Assembly (NCBI GenBank): GCA_038258425.1 | Contig: JBBSPV010000026.1 | Coordinates: 1-52,533, forward strand | DNA length: 52,533 nt | Direction: 5' to 3' | Origin: DATLGB01 sp038258425 | Lineage (GTDB): Bacteria > Actinomycetota > Thermoleophilia > Solirubrobacterales > Solirubrobacteraceae | In this document: positions 15,060 to 24,230 of the stretch, piece by piece | Numbering within the stretch: the first letter of the stretch is position 1 | How the letters are laid out: each line of letters begins with the position of its first letter | Made by a program: the position numbers and the translations under genes | The notes under the pieces: generated by a model | Database searches by the model: none | The model's input: the letters and a program-made list of their open reading frames with translations, nothing else | What the model was told of the DNA's origin: nothing

Positions 15060-16361
15060 CTAGGCGCGTGCCGTGCCGTGCGGGTGGATGCGGCGGGTGA
15101 GCGGGATGGACGCGAAGATGGCGAGCGCGGCGACGGCGAAGACCGCCGCGTAGCCATCCGTCGAGGCGAAGACCGGCCGCAGCAGCTGGACCGCCACGCC
15201 CGCGAGCACCGGCCCGATCACGACGCCGACGCCGCGCGACGCCTCGAAGACGCCGGCGCCAGCGCCGTGGTCGCGCTCGGGCAGCATGCCCATGAGCATG
15301 CTGTAGGGGAGCGTCATGACCACGCCGGCGGCGAAGGCGAGCGGCAGCAGCGCCACGATGACCACCAGCGAGTGGACGAAGATCGGCAGGATCAGGCCGA
15401 AGCCGTAGACCCACAGGCTCCAGAAGATGAGCTTGCGGTGCCCGTAGCGATCGGCCAGGCCGCCCGACACGAGCGCCGCCAGGACGACGCCGACCGCCAC
15501 GACGCCGAGCGTCGCCGAGGCGAGCGAGCTCGAGTACCCGAGCCCCTGGGTGATGAACAGCACGGCGAAGGTCTTCAGCGCCCCGAGCGCCGCCTCCCAG
15601 CAGGCGTTGGCGATCATCAGCGAGCGGATGTCGCCGCTCTCGCGCAGCAGGGAGAAGGAGCGCCAGTGCCCCTCGCCCGTGACGGCGCTGACCGACGAGT
15701 CCTCCGCCCGCAGCGCCAGCGGGCGCACGCGCCACACGAACGCGAGGGTGACGACGACGAGCACCCCCGCCGATACGTAGAACGGCAGGCCCTGCCAGAC
15801 GCTCAGCAGCAGGCCGCCGGCCACGAGCGCGCCGCCCAGGCCGACCTCGCGCATCGCGTTCTGGGAGCCCTGCGAGCGCCCGCGCTGCTCGTCCGGGACG
15901 AGGTCGGGATACATCGCGCGGTAGGGCGCGTAGACGACGAAGTAGCCGAGGTAGAAGAGCAGCAGCACCAGCGCGAGCGGCAGCAGCGCCGTCGTCAGCG
16001 GCATGACCAGCAGCGCCGCGACCATCAGCGGCAGTCCGGCGAGCACGAACGGCAGCCGGCGGCCGAGCCGCGTGCGCACGGTGTCCGACCAGCCGCCGAC
16101 GAGCACCGGCACGAACAGCGCCAGCGCCCCCTCTCCGCCGATCAGCGCACCCGTGACGGCCGGTCCGGACACCTCCGAGATGAGCACCGGGAGGTAGGTC
16201 GTGACCGTCGTGATGGCCAGCGCGAGACCGAATGCCGGCGTGGCCAGCAGCAGCAGGAAGCGCCGCGAGACCGGCGGCCCGGACGTCGGCTGGGTCGCGG
16301 TCACCCCGCTGATTGTCGCGGACGGGACGGCGGGGCCGCTGTGCGACGGCTTACGCGCCAT
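15060..16361 (-). CDS. MFS transporter
   Basis: 433 aa from ATG 16361; GTG 16304 (414 aa) is an alternative that would shorten the 38-residue N-terminal tail. Twelve hydrophobic segments can be counted from FLLLLATPAFGLALAITTVTTYLPVLI onward. GGWSDTVRTRLGRRLPFVLAG is the loop 2-3 MFS motif and SGGLADRYGHRK its second-half counterpart. The first-half pattern with SDxxRTRLGRRxP is typical of the sugar/cation symporter-like (SLC45/GPH-like) branch. Substrate unknown. It is divergent from the DHH phosphoesterase gene and convergent with the Crp-like gene. Confidence 0.88.
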   Translation of the reverse strand: MARKPSHSGPAVPSATISGVTATQPTSGPPVSRRFLLLLATPAFGLALAITTVTTYLPVLISEVSGPAVTGALIGGEGALALFVPVLVGGWSDTVRTRLGRRLPFVLAGLPLMVAALLVMPLTTALLPLALVLLLFYLGYFVVYAPYRAMYPDLVPDEQRGRSQGSQNAMREVGLGGALVAGGLLLSVWQGLPFYVSAGVLVVVTLAFVWRVRPLALRAEDSSVSAVTGEGHWRSFSLLRESGDIRSLMIANACWEAALGALKTFAVLFITQGLGYSSSLASATLGVVAVGVVLAALVSGGLADRYGHRKLIFWSLWVYGFGLILPIFVHSLVVIVALLPLAFAAGVVMTLPYSMLMGMLPERDHGAGAGVFEASRGVGVVIGPVLAGVAVQLLRPVFASTDGYAAVFAVAALAIFASIPLTRRIHPHGTARA

Positions 16362-16397
16362 CTCATCCCGGAGCGCTGCGACCGCCGTAGGAGAAGC

Positions 16398-17378
16398 GTG
16401 ACCGCCCGAGACCCCGACCAGCTGGAGGCCGCCCGCGCAGCGCTGCTCGCCGCCGACCACGTCGTCCCCCACACCGACGCGGACGGCCTCGCCGCCGGCG
16501 CCCTCGCCCTGCTCGCCCGCGGGCAGTCCGCCGCCGACGCCGTCCTGCTCGACCGCACCCAGACGCCCTGGGGCGATGATCCCGACCTGCCGGCCGGCCG
16601 CATCGCGGTGCTCGACCAGGGCGTGCGTCCCTTCGCCCGCCCGGGCGTGCTGATCGACCACCACGTGCCCGAGCTGACCGTGGCCGACCCCGACGTCGTC
16701 GTGCTCTCCAGCCACGGCGAGGATCCGGAGACCCCGACCGCCCCGCTCGTCCAGCGCCTCACCGGAGGCCCGTCGTGGCTGGCCGCCGTCGGCGCCGCCG
16801 GCGACCTCGGCCGCGCCGGCCTCGCCCTTCCGGAGTGCGCGGACGCCCCGAGCGGCGCGGTCCTCAAGCTCGTGCCGCTGGTCAACGCGCCGCGGCGCTG
16901 CGTCGGCGGCCCGGTGCGCACCGCGCTGTCGCTGCTCGTCGACCACCCGTCCGCCGAGGAGGCGCTCGGCGACCCGCGCATCCGTGTGCTCGAGCGGGCG
17001 CGCACGGCCTGGAAGGGGTGCTTCGACCAGGTCGTGCGGACCGCCCCGAGCTTCCACGGCGACGTCGCCGTGCTGCGCTTCTGCGTCCCGTACCAGGTCC
17101 ACCCGCTGGTGGCCACGGCGTGGGCGCGGCGACTCGCCCCGCGTCCCGTCCTCGCCGCCAACGACGGCTGGGTGCCCGGGCGCGTGAACTTCGCCGTGCG
17201 CTCCGCCGGCGACGACGACCTGCGCGCCCTGCTGCGGCGCGCGCTCCCGGACGCCGAGGGCGAGCTCGGGCACGGGCACGCGCGCGCCACCGGCGGCTCG
17301 CTGGCCCGGGACGAGTTCGAGCGCCTGCTCGGCGGGCTCGCCCACGCCGGGGCCGGCGACCGCACGGCCGTCGCGTAG
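16398..17378 (+). CDS. DHH-family phosphoesterase
   Basis: 326 aa, GTG start at 16398 with AGGAG 4-5 nt upstream. The first metal motif is VVPHTDADGLAAGALAL, the second AVLDQG, and the DHH motif is VLIDHHVPEL. The C-terminus GHGHARATGGSLARDEFERLL resembles the DHHA1 substrate-binding box. The family includes RecJ-type nucleases and nano-RNase/cyclic-dinucleotide phosphodiesterases. Here the central part (DLGRAGLALPE, VLKLVPLVNAPRRC) has no extra domain, so a small nucleotide or short oligonucleotide substrate seems likelier than long DNA. It is 10 nt upstream of uvsE and probably shares its transcript. Confidence 0.8.
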   Translation: MTARDPDQLEAARAALLAADHVVPHTDADGLAAGALALLARGQSAADAVLLDRTQTPWGDDPDLPAGRIAVLDQGVRPFARPGVLIDHHVPELTVADPDVVVLSSHGEDPETPTAPLVQRLTGGPSWLAAVGAAGDLGRAGLALPECADAPSGAVLKLVPLVNAPRRCVGGPVRTALSLLVDHPSAEEALGDPRIRVLERARTAWKGCFDQVVRTAPSFHGDVAVLRFCVPYQVHPLVATAWARRLAPRPVLAANDGWVPGRVNFAVRSAGDDDLRALLRRALPDAEGELGHGHARATGGSLARDEFERLLGGLAHAGAGDRTAVA

Positions 17379-17388
17379 GCTCGCCGCC

Positions 17389-18336
17389 TTGAAGCTCGGC
17401 TTCGCCGTCAAGGTCATGGGCGAGGGCGGCCTGCCGACGAGCGACAACCGCCGCTGGCAGTCGGGCCCGCACCTGCGCTGGTCGCTGGAGATGCTCCATG
17501 CGGTGCTCGACTACTGCGAGCGCCACGCCATCGGCATGTACCGCTTCTCGGCCGGGATCGCGCCCTACGCGACCCATCCCGACCTGCCGCAGTTCCACAC
17601 CCAGCTCGAGGAGTGCCGGGACGAGCTCGCGGCGTTCGGCGCACGCGCCCGGGACCTCGGCGTGCGGCTCTCCACGCACCCGAGCCAGTACATCGTCCTG
17701 AACTCCAAGAACCCGCACACCGTCGCGTCCGCGGTCCGTGACGTCGAGGTCCAGGCCGGACTCCTCGACGCGATGGGCTGCGGGCCCGAGGCGGTCTGCA
17801 TCCTGCACCTCGGTGGCGCGGCGGGCGGCCGGGACGCCGCGCTGGCGCGCTTCTACGCCGGCGTCGAGCGGCTCTCGGACGCCGCTCGCGCCCGGCTCGT
17901 CGTCGAGAACGACGACCGGACCTTCGGCCTCGTCGACGCGCTCGAGGTCGCCGAGCGCACCGGGCTGCGCGTCGTCTGGGACATCCTGCATCACCACTGC
18001 CTCGACCCGCAGGGCATCCCGGACCGCGAGGCGCTCGAGCTCGCCCTGGCCACCTGGCCCGACGAGGAGCTGCCGAAGATCCACTACTCCACGCCGAAGA
18101 CCGCACTGGAGGAGAAGCGCCGGAAGGTCGGCCGGCGGGTGGAGCGCACGTGGGTGCTGCCCCAGCTGCGCGCCCACGCGGACATGATCGACCCGATCGG
18201 CTTCGAGCACTTCGTCTCGGAGACCGCGGCCGGCCTCGACTTCGACGTCATGCTCGAGGCCAAGGCCAAGGACCTCGCGCTGCTGCGGCTGCGCGAGCAG
18301 CTCGGAGCGCGCGGGCTCGTGCTCTCGCCCGGGTAG
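17389..18336 (+). CDS. uvsE: UV damage endonuclease UvsE/UVDE
   Basis: 315 aa TIM-barrel endonuclease that nicks 5' of UV photoproducts and starts an alternative excision repair route. Conserved blocks are LKLGFAVKVMG at the N-terminus, MYRFSAGIAPYATHPDLP, RLSTHPSQYIVLNS, HLGGAAGGRDAAL, VVENDDRTF, VWDILHHHCLDPQG, KIHYSTPK and FDVMLEAKAKDLALL. These carry the His, Glu and Asp residues that bind the three-metal cluster. The TTG at 17389 is chosen because the family begins right at this beta strand; no other start fits. It follows the DHH gene by 10 nt and precedes the DedA gene by 9 nt. Confidence 0.95.
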   Translation: MKLGFAVKVMGEGGLPTSDNRRWQSGPHLRWSLEMLHAVLDYCERHAIGMYRFSAGIAPYATHPDLPQFHTQLEECRDELAAFGARARDLGVRLSTHPSQYIVLNSKNPHTVASAVRDVEVQAGLLDAMGCGPEAVCILHLGGAAGGRDAALARFYAGVERLSDAARARLVVENDDRTFGLVDALEVAERTGLRVVWDILHHHCLDPQGIPDREALELALATWPDEELPKIHYSTPKTALEEKRRKVGRRVERTWVLPQLRAHADMIDPIGFEHFVSETAAGLDFDVMLEAKAKDLALLRLREQLGARGLVLSPG

Positions 18337-18345
18337 ACCCGAGGC

Positions 18346-18963
18346 GTGCTCGATTCCCTCATCGACGCCGTCTCGGGCAGCCCGTGGACCTATCTCATCG
18401 TCCTGCTCGCCTCGGGCGGCGACGTCATCTTCCCGCCGGTGCCCTCCGAGACGATCGTCATCACCGCCGGCGTGGTGGCGGCCCGCGGGGGCCTCTCGGT
18501 CTGGCTGCTCATCCCCGCGGCGGCGACGGGAGCCATGCTCGGCGACAACCTCGTCTACTGGCTCGGCCGCGGGCTCGGCGATCCGGTCGCGCGCCGGCTG
18601 TTCCGCGGCGAGCAGGCCCGCGAGCGCCTGGAGTGGGCCGAGCGGGCGATCGCCCGCCACGGCACCGTGCTCGTGGTCGTCGGGCGCTTCATCCCGGGCG
18701 GCCGCACGGCCAGCACCTTCGGAGCGGGGACGCTGGCCATGCCCTGGCGGCGCTTCCTCCTCGCCGACGTGGCCGCCGCGGTGCTGTGGGCGACCTACGC
18801 CACGCTGCTCGGCTACCTCGGAGGCGCGACCTTCCGCGGCTCGACGTGGAAGCCGCTGGCCCTCTCGCTCGGGCTCGCAGCGGTCATCTCGCTCGGCGTC
18901 GAGGTGTGGCGGCGCATCGAGCGCCGGCGCGGACGCGACGTCCTCGGCGACCCGTTGCGGTGA
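18346..18963 (+). CDS. DedA-family membrane protein
   Basis: 205 aa from GTG 18346. The family signature is present: GGDVIFPPVPSETIVITAG, then AMLGDNLVYWLGRGLG, the basic stretch RHGTVLVVVGRFIPGGRTASTFGAG and a closing helix. About five membrane segments. DedA/SNARE-associated proteins act as phospholipid or undecaprenyl-phosphate flippases and support envelope integrity. It is the third gene of a tight DHH-uvsE-dedA run (gap of 9 nt to uvsE), though no functional link to repair is evident. Confidence 0.92.
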   Translation: MLDSLIDAVSGSPWTYLIVLLASGGDVIFPPVPSETIVITAGVVAARGGLSVWLLIPAAATGAMLGDNLVYWLGRGLGDPVARRLFRGEQARERLEWAERAIARHGTVLVVVGRFIPGGRTASTFGAGTLAMPWRRFLLADVAAAVLWATYATLLGYLGGATFRGSTWKPLALSLGLAAVISLGVEVWRRIERRRGRDVLGDPLR

Positions 18964-19073
18964 CGGGACGGTGATCCGGCCGCGTCCCGGGCGCGGCTCG
19001 CACGACGGCGGCGTGCGTCGTGCAGATGACAAGCCGGCCAGCCACGAGCGGGGCACCGTGGTAGGGAGGACAC

Positions 19074-20441
19074 ATGGACTTCCTGCGCGAGGCCTTCCGC
19101 GGCGGCAACCGCTTCATCCTGCGCGTCGCGACGATCGCCGCGATCGGCGGATTCCTCTTCGGCTATGACACCGGCATCATCAGCGGCGCCCTGCTCTACA
19201 TCAAGGACGACCTGGGCGCAGGGTCCTTCGAGCAGGAAGCGATCGTCTCGTCGCTGCTGATCGGGGCGGCGGTCGGTGCGGTGATCTCCGGCTGGACGTC
19301 GGAGAAGGTGGGGCGACGCTGGACGAAGATCGGCTCGGGCGCGGTCTACGTCGTCGGCGCGCTCGCCGCGGCCTTCGCGCCGTCGGCCGGCTGGCTGATC
19401 GGCGCCCGCTTCGTGCTCGGTCTCTCCGTCGGCACTGCGTCCTTCGTCTCGCCCGAGTACATCTCCGAGCAGGCCCCCAAGCGCATCCGCGGCGGGGTGA
19501 CGAGCTTCAACCAGCTGATGATCGTCTCCGGCATCCTCATCGCCTACATCGTGAACTTCGCGCTCGGCGACCACTGGCGCTGGATGCTCGGCCTGGCGGT
19601 GATCCCGGGCGCCGCCCTGGCGATCGGCATGCTGCTGATGCCCTCCTCGCCGCGCTGGCTGATCGAGCAGGGCCGCGAGGACGAGGCACGGGAGGTGCTC
19701 GCCCGCAGCCGCTCCGAGGAGGAGGTCGAGGAGGAGATCCGGGGCGTGCGCGAGGCCGCCGAGCGCGAGGGCTCGACCGCCGACCTCGTGCGGCCGCAGA
19801 TGCGGCCGATCCTCACCATCGGCTTGGCCCTGGCGATCTTCCAGCAGTTCATCGGCGTCAACACCATCATCTACTACGCACCGACGATCCTGCAGTACAC
19901 CGGCCTCGACGCCAGCGGCGCCATCCTGCGCACGATCTCCATCGGCATCACGAACGTCGTCTTCACGGTCGTGGCGGTGCTGTTGCTCGACAAGGTCGGA
20001 CGACGGGCGCTGCTCTTGACGGGAACGGCCGTCTGCACCGTCTCGCTGACCGTGCTGGGCGTCTTCTTCGCCGTCTCCGGCCTCAAGGACTCGGTGCCGT
20101 GGCTCGCGCTCGTGTGCCTCATCGTCTACATCGCCGGCTTCGCCGTCGGCCTCGGTCCGGTGTTCTGGCTCATGATCTCCGAGATCTTCCCGTTGCGCGT
20201 CCGCGGGCCCGGAATGGCGACGTCGACCGTGGCCAACTGGCTCTCGAACTTCCTCATCAGCGCGACGTTCCTGTCCGTCGTGGCTGCCGTGTCGCGAGCG
20301 GGCACGTTCTGGATCTACGCCGGCCTGGGCGTCCTCGCCTTCGTGTTCTTCCTCAAGCGGGTGCCCGAGACGCGCAACCGCAGCCTCGAGGACATCGAGC
20401 GCGAGCTCAGCGGCGACCACGAGGCGGGGCAGGCCGCCTGA
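19074..20441 (+). CDS. MFS sugar porter (SP family)
   Basis: 455 aa from ATG 19074, with GGGAGG upstream at about 8 nt. Twelve transmembrane segments and the SP-family signatures: IAAIGGFLFGYDTGIISGAL in helix 1, SEKVGRRWTKIGS, SPEYISEQAPKRIRGGV after helix 4, SPRWLIEQGR before the central loop, QQFIGVNTIIYYAPTIL in helix 7, DKVGRRALLL and RVPETRNRSLEDIE at the C-terminus. Members are proton-coupled xylose, arabinose, glucose or inositol importers. It stands alone with 110 and 100 bp gaps on its sides, so the substrate cannot be inferred. Confidence 0.94.
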   Translation: MDFLREAFRGGNRFILRVATIAAIGGFLFGYDTGIISGALLYIKDDLGAGSFEQEAIVSSLLIGAAVGAVISGWTSEKVGRRWTKIGSGAVYVVGALAAAFAPSAGWLIGARFVLGLSVGTASFVSPEYISEQAPKRIRGGVTSFNQLMIVSGILIAYIVNFALGDHWRWMLGLAVIPGAALAIGMLLMPSSPRWLIEQGREDEAREVLARSRSEEEVEEEIRGVREAAEREGSTADLVRPQMRPILTIGLALAIFQQFIGVNTIIYYAPTILQYTGLDASGAILRTISIGITNVVFTVVAVLLLDKVGRRALLLTGTAVCTVSLTVLGVFFAVSGLKDSVPWLALVCLIVYIAGFAVGLGPVFWLMISEIFPLRVRGPGMATSTVANWLSNFLISATFLSVVAAVSRAGTFWIYAGLGVLAFVFFLKRVPETRNRSLEDIERELSGDHEAGQAA

Positions 20442-20452
20442 GCGCACACGTC

Positions 20453-20487
20453 CCGACGGCTGAGCCCAGGGATCCACGAGCCGTCGG
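20453..20487. terminator. Inverted repeat after the sugar porter gene
   Basis: CCGACGGCT (20453-20461) is perfectly complementary to AGCCGTCGG (20479-20487), with a 17-nt loop, 12 nt after the sugar-porter stop. Position suggests a transcription terminator, but there is no T-run and the loop is long; an operator for the next gene (ATG 20542) is the alternative. Confidence 0.4.
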
Positions 20488-20541
20488 CGGGCTGACGGAA
20501 CGGCTTGGCCGCGCTGCCCGATCGGAGCATCGTGCCGGCGC

Positions 20542-21867
20542 ATGGGCACGCACGCTGCGGAGACCGCGGCCGACCAGCCGCCGGCGGCGCTGAACTCGCA
20601 GCGCTGGCGACGCCTCATCCCGCTCGTCTTCATCACCTACAGCTTCGCCTACTTGGACCGCTCGAACTACTCCCTGGGCGCGGCCGGCGGGCTCGAGGAC
20701 AGCCTCGGCATCAGCTCGGGGCAGTCCGGGTTGCTCGGCGGCCTGTTCTTCGCCGGCTACTTCATCTTCCAGATCCCGGCCGCCGACTTCGCGGAACGGC
20801 GCAGCGTCAAGCAGCTGATGTTCTGGACCCTCATCGCCTGGGGCGTCCTCGCCATGCTGCAGGGCGTCATCGGCGTCTACGGGCTGCTGCTCGTCGACCG
20901 CTTCCTCCTCGGCGTCGTCGAGGCGGCGGCGATCCCGGCGCTGCTCGTCTTCCTCACCCACTGGTTCAGCGCGAACGAGCGCGGCCGGGCGAACACCTTC
21001 CTGATCCTCGGCAATCCGATCACCCTGCTGTGGATGTCGGTGATCTCGGGCTACCTGATCGCCGCCACCAGCTGGCAGTGGATGTTCATCATCGAGGGAG
21101 CGCCGGCGATCGTCTGGGCCTTCGTGTTCCGGGCGCTGGTGGACGACCGCCCGCGCGACGCCGCCTGGCTCGACGACGACGAGCGCGCGGCGATCGAGGA
21201 GCGCCTGGCCTCCGAGCAGGGTGAGGTGCAGGAGGTCTCGGGCTACCGCGAGGCGCTCAAGGACTGGCGGGTGCTCGTGCTGGCCGCGCAGTACGCCCTG
21301 TGGAGCATCGGCGTCTATGGCTTCGTGTTCTGGCTGCCGTCGATCGTCAAGGCGCTGTCCGGGCGCGGGATCGGCTCGACCGGCCTGCTCTCGGCCGTTC
21401 CCTACGCCGTCGCCGCGGCGCTCATGCTCGGCGCCTCGTGGCGCTCTGACCGCTCGGGGCACCGGCGCCGGTACGTGTGGCCGTTCCTGTTCGTCGGGGC
21501 GCTGGCCTTCTACGGCTCGTTCCTCGTCGGCACGGGCAACTTCTGGCTCGCCTACGCGCTCTTGATCGTCGCCGGCGGCGCGATGTACGCCCCGTACGGG
21601 CCGTACTTCGCCTTCATCCCGGAGTTCATGCCCCAGAACGTCTCGGGAGCCTCGATGGCGCTCGTCAACGCCTTCGGCGCCCTCGGCGGCTTCGCCGGCG
21701 CCTACGTCGTCGGCGCGCTCGGCGGCAAGTCGGGGCCGGCCTTCGTGTTCATGGCCGTGGCGCTGGCGGCCGCGGCAGTGCTCATGCTCGTCGTCCGCCC
21801 GCCGCAGGTGCGCCGCCGCCGGCGGGAGCGCCGCACCGGGTCGGACGCGCTCGCGAGCGCCGGCTGA
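20542..21867 (+). CDS. MFS transporter of the anion:cation symporter (ACS) type
   Basis: 441 aa. The first helix has the ACS-type FITYSFAYLDRSNYSLGAAGGLEDSLGISSGQSGLLGGLFFAGYFIFQIP, followed by ADFAERRSVKQLMFWTLIAWG. The family imports organic anions such as hexuronates, aldonates, phthalate and tartrate. The next gene, a 2-hydroxyacid dehydrogenase, begins 1 nt after this stop (TGAGATG), so the pair probably takes up and oxidises or reduces a hydroxy- or keto-acid. Twelve hydrophobic segments; the C-terminal tail is Arg-rich. Confidence 0.92.
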   Translation: MGTHAAETAADQPPAALNSQRWRRLIPLVFITYSFAYLDRSNYSLGAAGGLEDSLGISSGQSGLLGGLFFAGYFIFQIPAADFAERRSVKQLMFWTLIAWGVLAMLQGVIGVYGLLLVDRFLLGVVEAAAIPALLVFLTHWFSANERGRANTFLILGNPITLLWMSVISGYLIAATSWQWMFIIEGAPAIVWAFVFRALVDDRPRDAAWLDDDERAAIEERLASEQGEVQEVSGYREALKDWRVLVLAAQYALWSIGVYGFVFWLPSIVKALSGRGIGSTGLLSAVPYAVAAALMLGASWRSDRSGHRRRYVWPFLFVGALAFYGSFLVGTGNFWLAYALLIVAGGAMYAPYGPYFAFIPEFMPQNVSGASMALVNAFGALGGFAGAYVVGALGGKSGPAFVFMAVALAAAAVLMLVVRPPQVRRRRRERRTGSDALASAG

Positions 21868-21868
21868 G

Positions 21869-22930
21869 ATGGCGGCGTCGGAGGACCGGATCACCGTGGT
21901 CGTGGCCACGCCGCTGGAGGCCGCGCTGGTGCAGCGCCTGCGCGAAGCCGTGCCTCAGGCCGAGGTCGTCTTCGAGCCGGCGCTGCTGCCCCCCACGCGC
22001 TATCGCGGTGATCACCGCGGAGTCGACGGCTTCCGCCGCTCACCGGCCGATCAGCAGCGCTGGGAGGCGTGCCTCGCCCGCGCCGAGGTGCTCCTCGGCA
22101 TCCCCGGCGACACGCCGGAGGGCCTCGCCGGCGCGGTGCGGGAGCTCCCGTCGCTGCGCTGGGTGCAGGCCACCGCGGCGGGGGTCGGGGAGCAGGTGAG
22201 CGCGGCGCAGCTCACGCCCGACGAGCTCGGGCAGGTCGCGATGACGAGCGCCAGCGGCGTGCACGCCGGGCCGCTGGCGGAGTGGGCGCTGTTCGGCCTC
22301 CTGGCGGTCGTCAAGGACCTTCCCCGCCTGCTCGCGGACAAGCGCGACCGGGCCTGGCCGCATCACCCGGTGGGCGAGCTGCGGGACATGACGCTCGCCG
22401 TCGTCGGGCTCGGTGCCATCGGCGGCGAGGTGGCCCGGCTGGGGACGGCGCTCGGCATGCGGGTGGTCGCCGTCACTCGCCGCGGCGACGACGGCGAGCA
22501 CCCGGCGCTGGCCGCGGTGCACCCGCCGGAGCGCCTGCACGAGACGCTGGCGGGGGCCGACGCGATGGTGGTCACCCTCCCGCTGACCGACGCGACGCGC
22601 GGCATGATCGACGGTGCGGCGCTCGACGCGCTGCGTACGGGCGCGATCGTGGTCAACGTCGGTCGGGGCGGCGTCCTCGACGAGACTGCGCTGGTCGAGC
22701 GCCTGCGCGACGGCCGCCTCGCGGGCGCCGCGCTCGACGTGTTCGCCACGGAGCCGCTGCCGGCCGGCAGCCCGCTGTGGGAGCTCGACAACGTCCTGCT
22801 CAGCCCGCACACTGCCGCGCTGTCGCCGCGAGAGAACGAGCGCATCGTCGACCTCTTCGCCGACAACCTGCGCCGCTACCTCGACGGGCGGCCGCTGCGC
22901 AACCGGATCGTCCCGGAGCACCCCTACTGA
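21869..22930 (+). CDS. D-2-hydroxyacid dehydrogenase
   Basis: 353 aa. The NAD(P)-binding motif is LAVVGLGAIGGEVARLGTALGMRVVAV, and the catalytic residues are Arg in VVNVGRGGVLDE, Glu in FATEPLPAGSPLWELDNVLLSPH, and the His of that last block. In this family these reduce 2-keto acids such as glyoxylate or hydroxypyruvate or oxidise the D-hydroxy acids. The N-terminal substrate domain is long, with an unusual insert around RYRGDHRGVDGFRRSPADQQRW. Coupled with the ACS transporter. The 3' end overlaps the convergent Crp-like gene by 7 bp. Confidence 0.93.
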   Translation: MAASEDRITVVVATPLEAALVQRLREAVPQAEVVFEPALLPPTRYRGDHRGVDGFRRSPADQQRWEACLARAEVLLGIPGDTPEGLAGAVRELPSLRWVQATAAGVGEQVSAAQLTPDELGQVAMTSASGVHAGPLAEWALFGLLAVVKDLPRLLADKRDRAWPHHPVGELRDMTLAVVGLGAIGGEVARLGTALGMRVVAVTRRGDDGEHPALAAVHPPERLHETLAGADAMVVTLPLTDATRGMIDGAALDALRTGAIVVNVGRGGVLDETALVERLRDGRLAGAALDVFATEPLPAGSPLWELDNVLLSPHTAALSPRENERIVDLFADNLRRYLDGRPLRNRIVPEHPY

Positions 22931-23700
22931 GAGGCGGACAGCTCGCGCGGGTCGTCCAGGTTCGACTGGGCGTCGGTGGCCGCGAGCTCCTCTGCCGCCG
23001 GCGGCGAGCCGTGCAGCAGCCAGCGCCGGTCTCGCCGCTCGACCTCACCCGCCGCCTGAAGACGCGCGAGCGCGGCGGACACGGACGGCCGATGCGCTCC
23101 GACGAGATGGCCGATGAGCTCGTGGGTGAGGTCGAGCTCGAGCTTGACGCCATCGGGACGCACGCGGCCGAAGCGGTCGGCGACCTCCCAGAAGAACAGT
23201 CGCAGCCGGTCGTCGAGGCGATGGTGCTGGGCGATGGCGAGCATCGACGCCAGCCGGCGGGAGCGGACCATCGCCCGGCCGACGAGCGCCGCCGTGACCT
23301 CGGGGTAGGGTGCCATGCGCGCCATCCAGGCCAGGTCGAGCACCGCGAGGCGCAGGGGCGAGAGCACACGCCAGCGCGCCGTGAAGGGCAGGGTCGCCTC
23401 CTCGCCGTCGTGCGCGAAGGGCTGGACCAGATCGCCGGCGGCCAGCAGCTCGGCGCCGAAGCGGTCGCGCACCCCGACGCGCCGGACGAGCACTCCCTCG
23501 ATGACGAGCATCCCGAGCCCGTCGCGGCCGTGCCCGGCATCCTCATCGGCCGCCCACCACCCCGTGTCGCGCCACAGGGTGCGGGCCAGGCTGCGCGGCA
23601 CGGCCTGTGCTCGCCGCTGCGGGTCGAGCCGCTCGCCGAGCTCGCGGTCGGCGTCGAGCACCATCACCCGGCCCGCTCCGGGGCTGCCGTCGCTCCGCAT
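22924..23700 (-). CDS. Crp/Fnr-like transcriptional regulator (paralogue 2 of 3)
   Basis: 258 aa from ATG 23700 (ATG 23712 in frame is the alternative). Effector domain: GLGMLVIEGVLVRRVGVRDRFGAELLAAGDLVQPF; dimer helix ending AIAQHHRLDDRLRLFFWEVADRFG; winged HTH LTHELIGHLVGAHRPSVSAALARLQAAGEVERRDRRWLL. It is very close to the gene at 32539-33291, including a 41-nt stretch identical at DNA level (23225-23265 against 32813-32853). Shortly upstream and divergent lies a decayed cyclase gene, which may once have been its target. Its stop region overlaps the hydroxyacid dehydrogenase gene by 7 bp. Confidence 0.9.
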   Translation of the reverse strand: MRSDGSPGAGRVMVLDADRELGERLDPQRRAQAVPRSLARTLWRDTGWWAADEDAGHGRDGLGMLVIEGVLVRRVGVRDRFGAELLAAGDLVQPFAHDGEEATLPFTARWRVLSPLRLAVLDLAWMARMAPYPEVTAALVGRAMVRSRRLASMLAIAQHHRLDDRLRLFFWEVADRFGRVRPDGVKLELDLTHELIGHLVGAHRPSVSAALARLQAAGEVERRDRRWLLHGSPPAAEELAATDAQSNLDDPRELSASQ

Positions 23701-23869
23701 ACGTATCGGCATGCCCAGTCGTCCCGCCGACGACACACACGAGCGATCAGGCGACCGGACGCCCTGCCGCGCGACCTCGTGCGCGTCGACCGCGCCGGTC
23801 GTCCCGCCGGACGTATGCCGCATGACCGTCACGGTCCTCGGCCGGCGCACGCCGTGGTAGGCCGCCGGC

Positions 23870-24230
23870 ATGCGCGTCGACCTCGAGGGTCTCGTCGACC
23901 TCAGCCAGCCCGTCCCCCACGACGGCCCGCGTGGGCGGAGTACGACCCACCCACAGTGACCCGCAACTACCGCCTCGGCGCCGAATGGTTCAACGCCGAG
24001 ACCGTGCGGATGAACACCCACACCGGCACACACGTCGACGCGCCCTTCCACTTCGACGCCTCCGGCGAGACCGTCGACCGGCGGCCACTGCGCGCGTTCG
24101 CCGCACCCGCGGTCTTCCTCGACCTGCGCGCGGCGGTGCGCGCCGACGCGCCGATCGGTCCGGCCGCGCTCCGTGTTCCTGCTGCCGCACATCCCGCCGG
24201 GCCAGGAGCTCGAGCAGGTCGCGAGCTGAA
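23870..24230 (+). pseudogene. Cyclase-family (kynurenine-formamidase-like) gene, frameshifted and truncated
   Basis: The frame starting at ATG 23870 (MRVDLEGLVDLSQPVPHDGP) is that of a cyclase-family metal hydrolase but stops at 23957-23959. A single missing G near 23927-23931 would restore AWAEYDPPTVTRNYRLGAEWFNAETV in the next frame. That frame holds the family's metal motif MNTHTGTHVDAPFHFD and continues through ETVDRRPLRAF to about 24170. The rest of the enzyme (about 100 residues, including the C-terminal beta strands) is absent; the sequence ends with VFLLPHIPPGQELEQVAS and a stop at 24228-24230 back in the first frame. One frameshift plus an internal loss means no active enzyme. Confidence 0.75.
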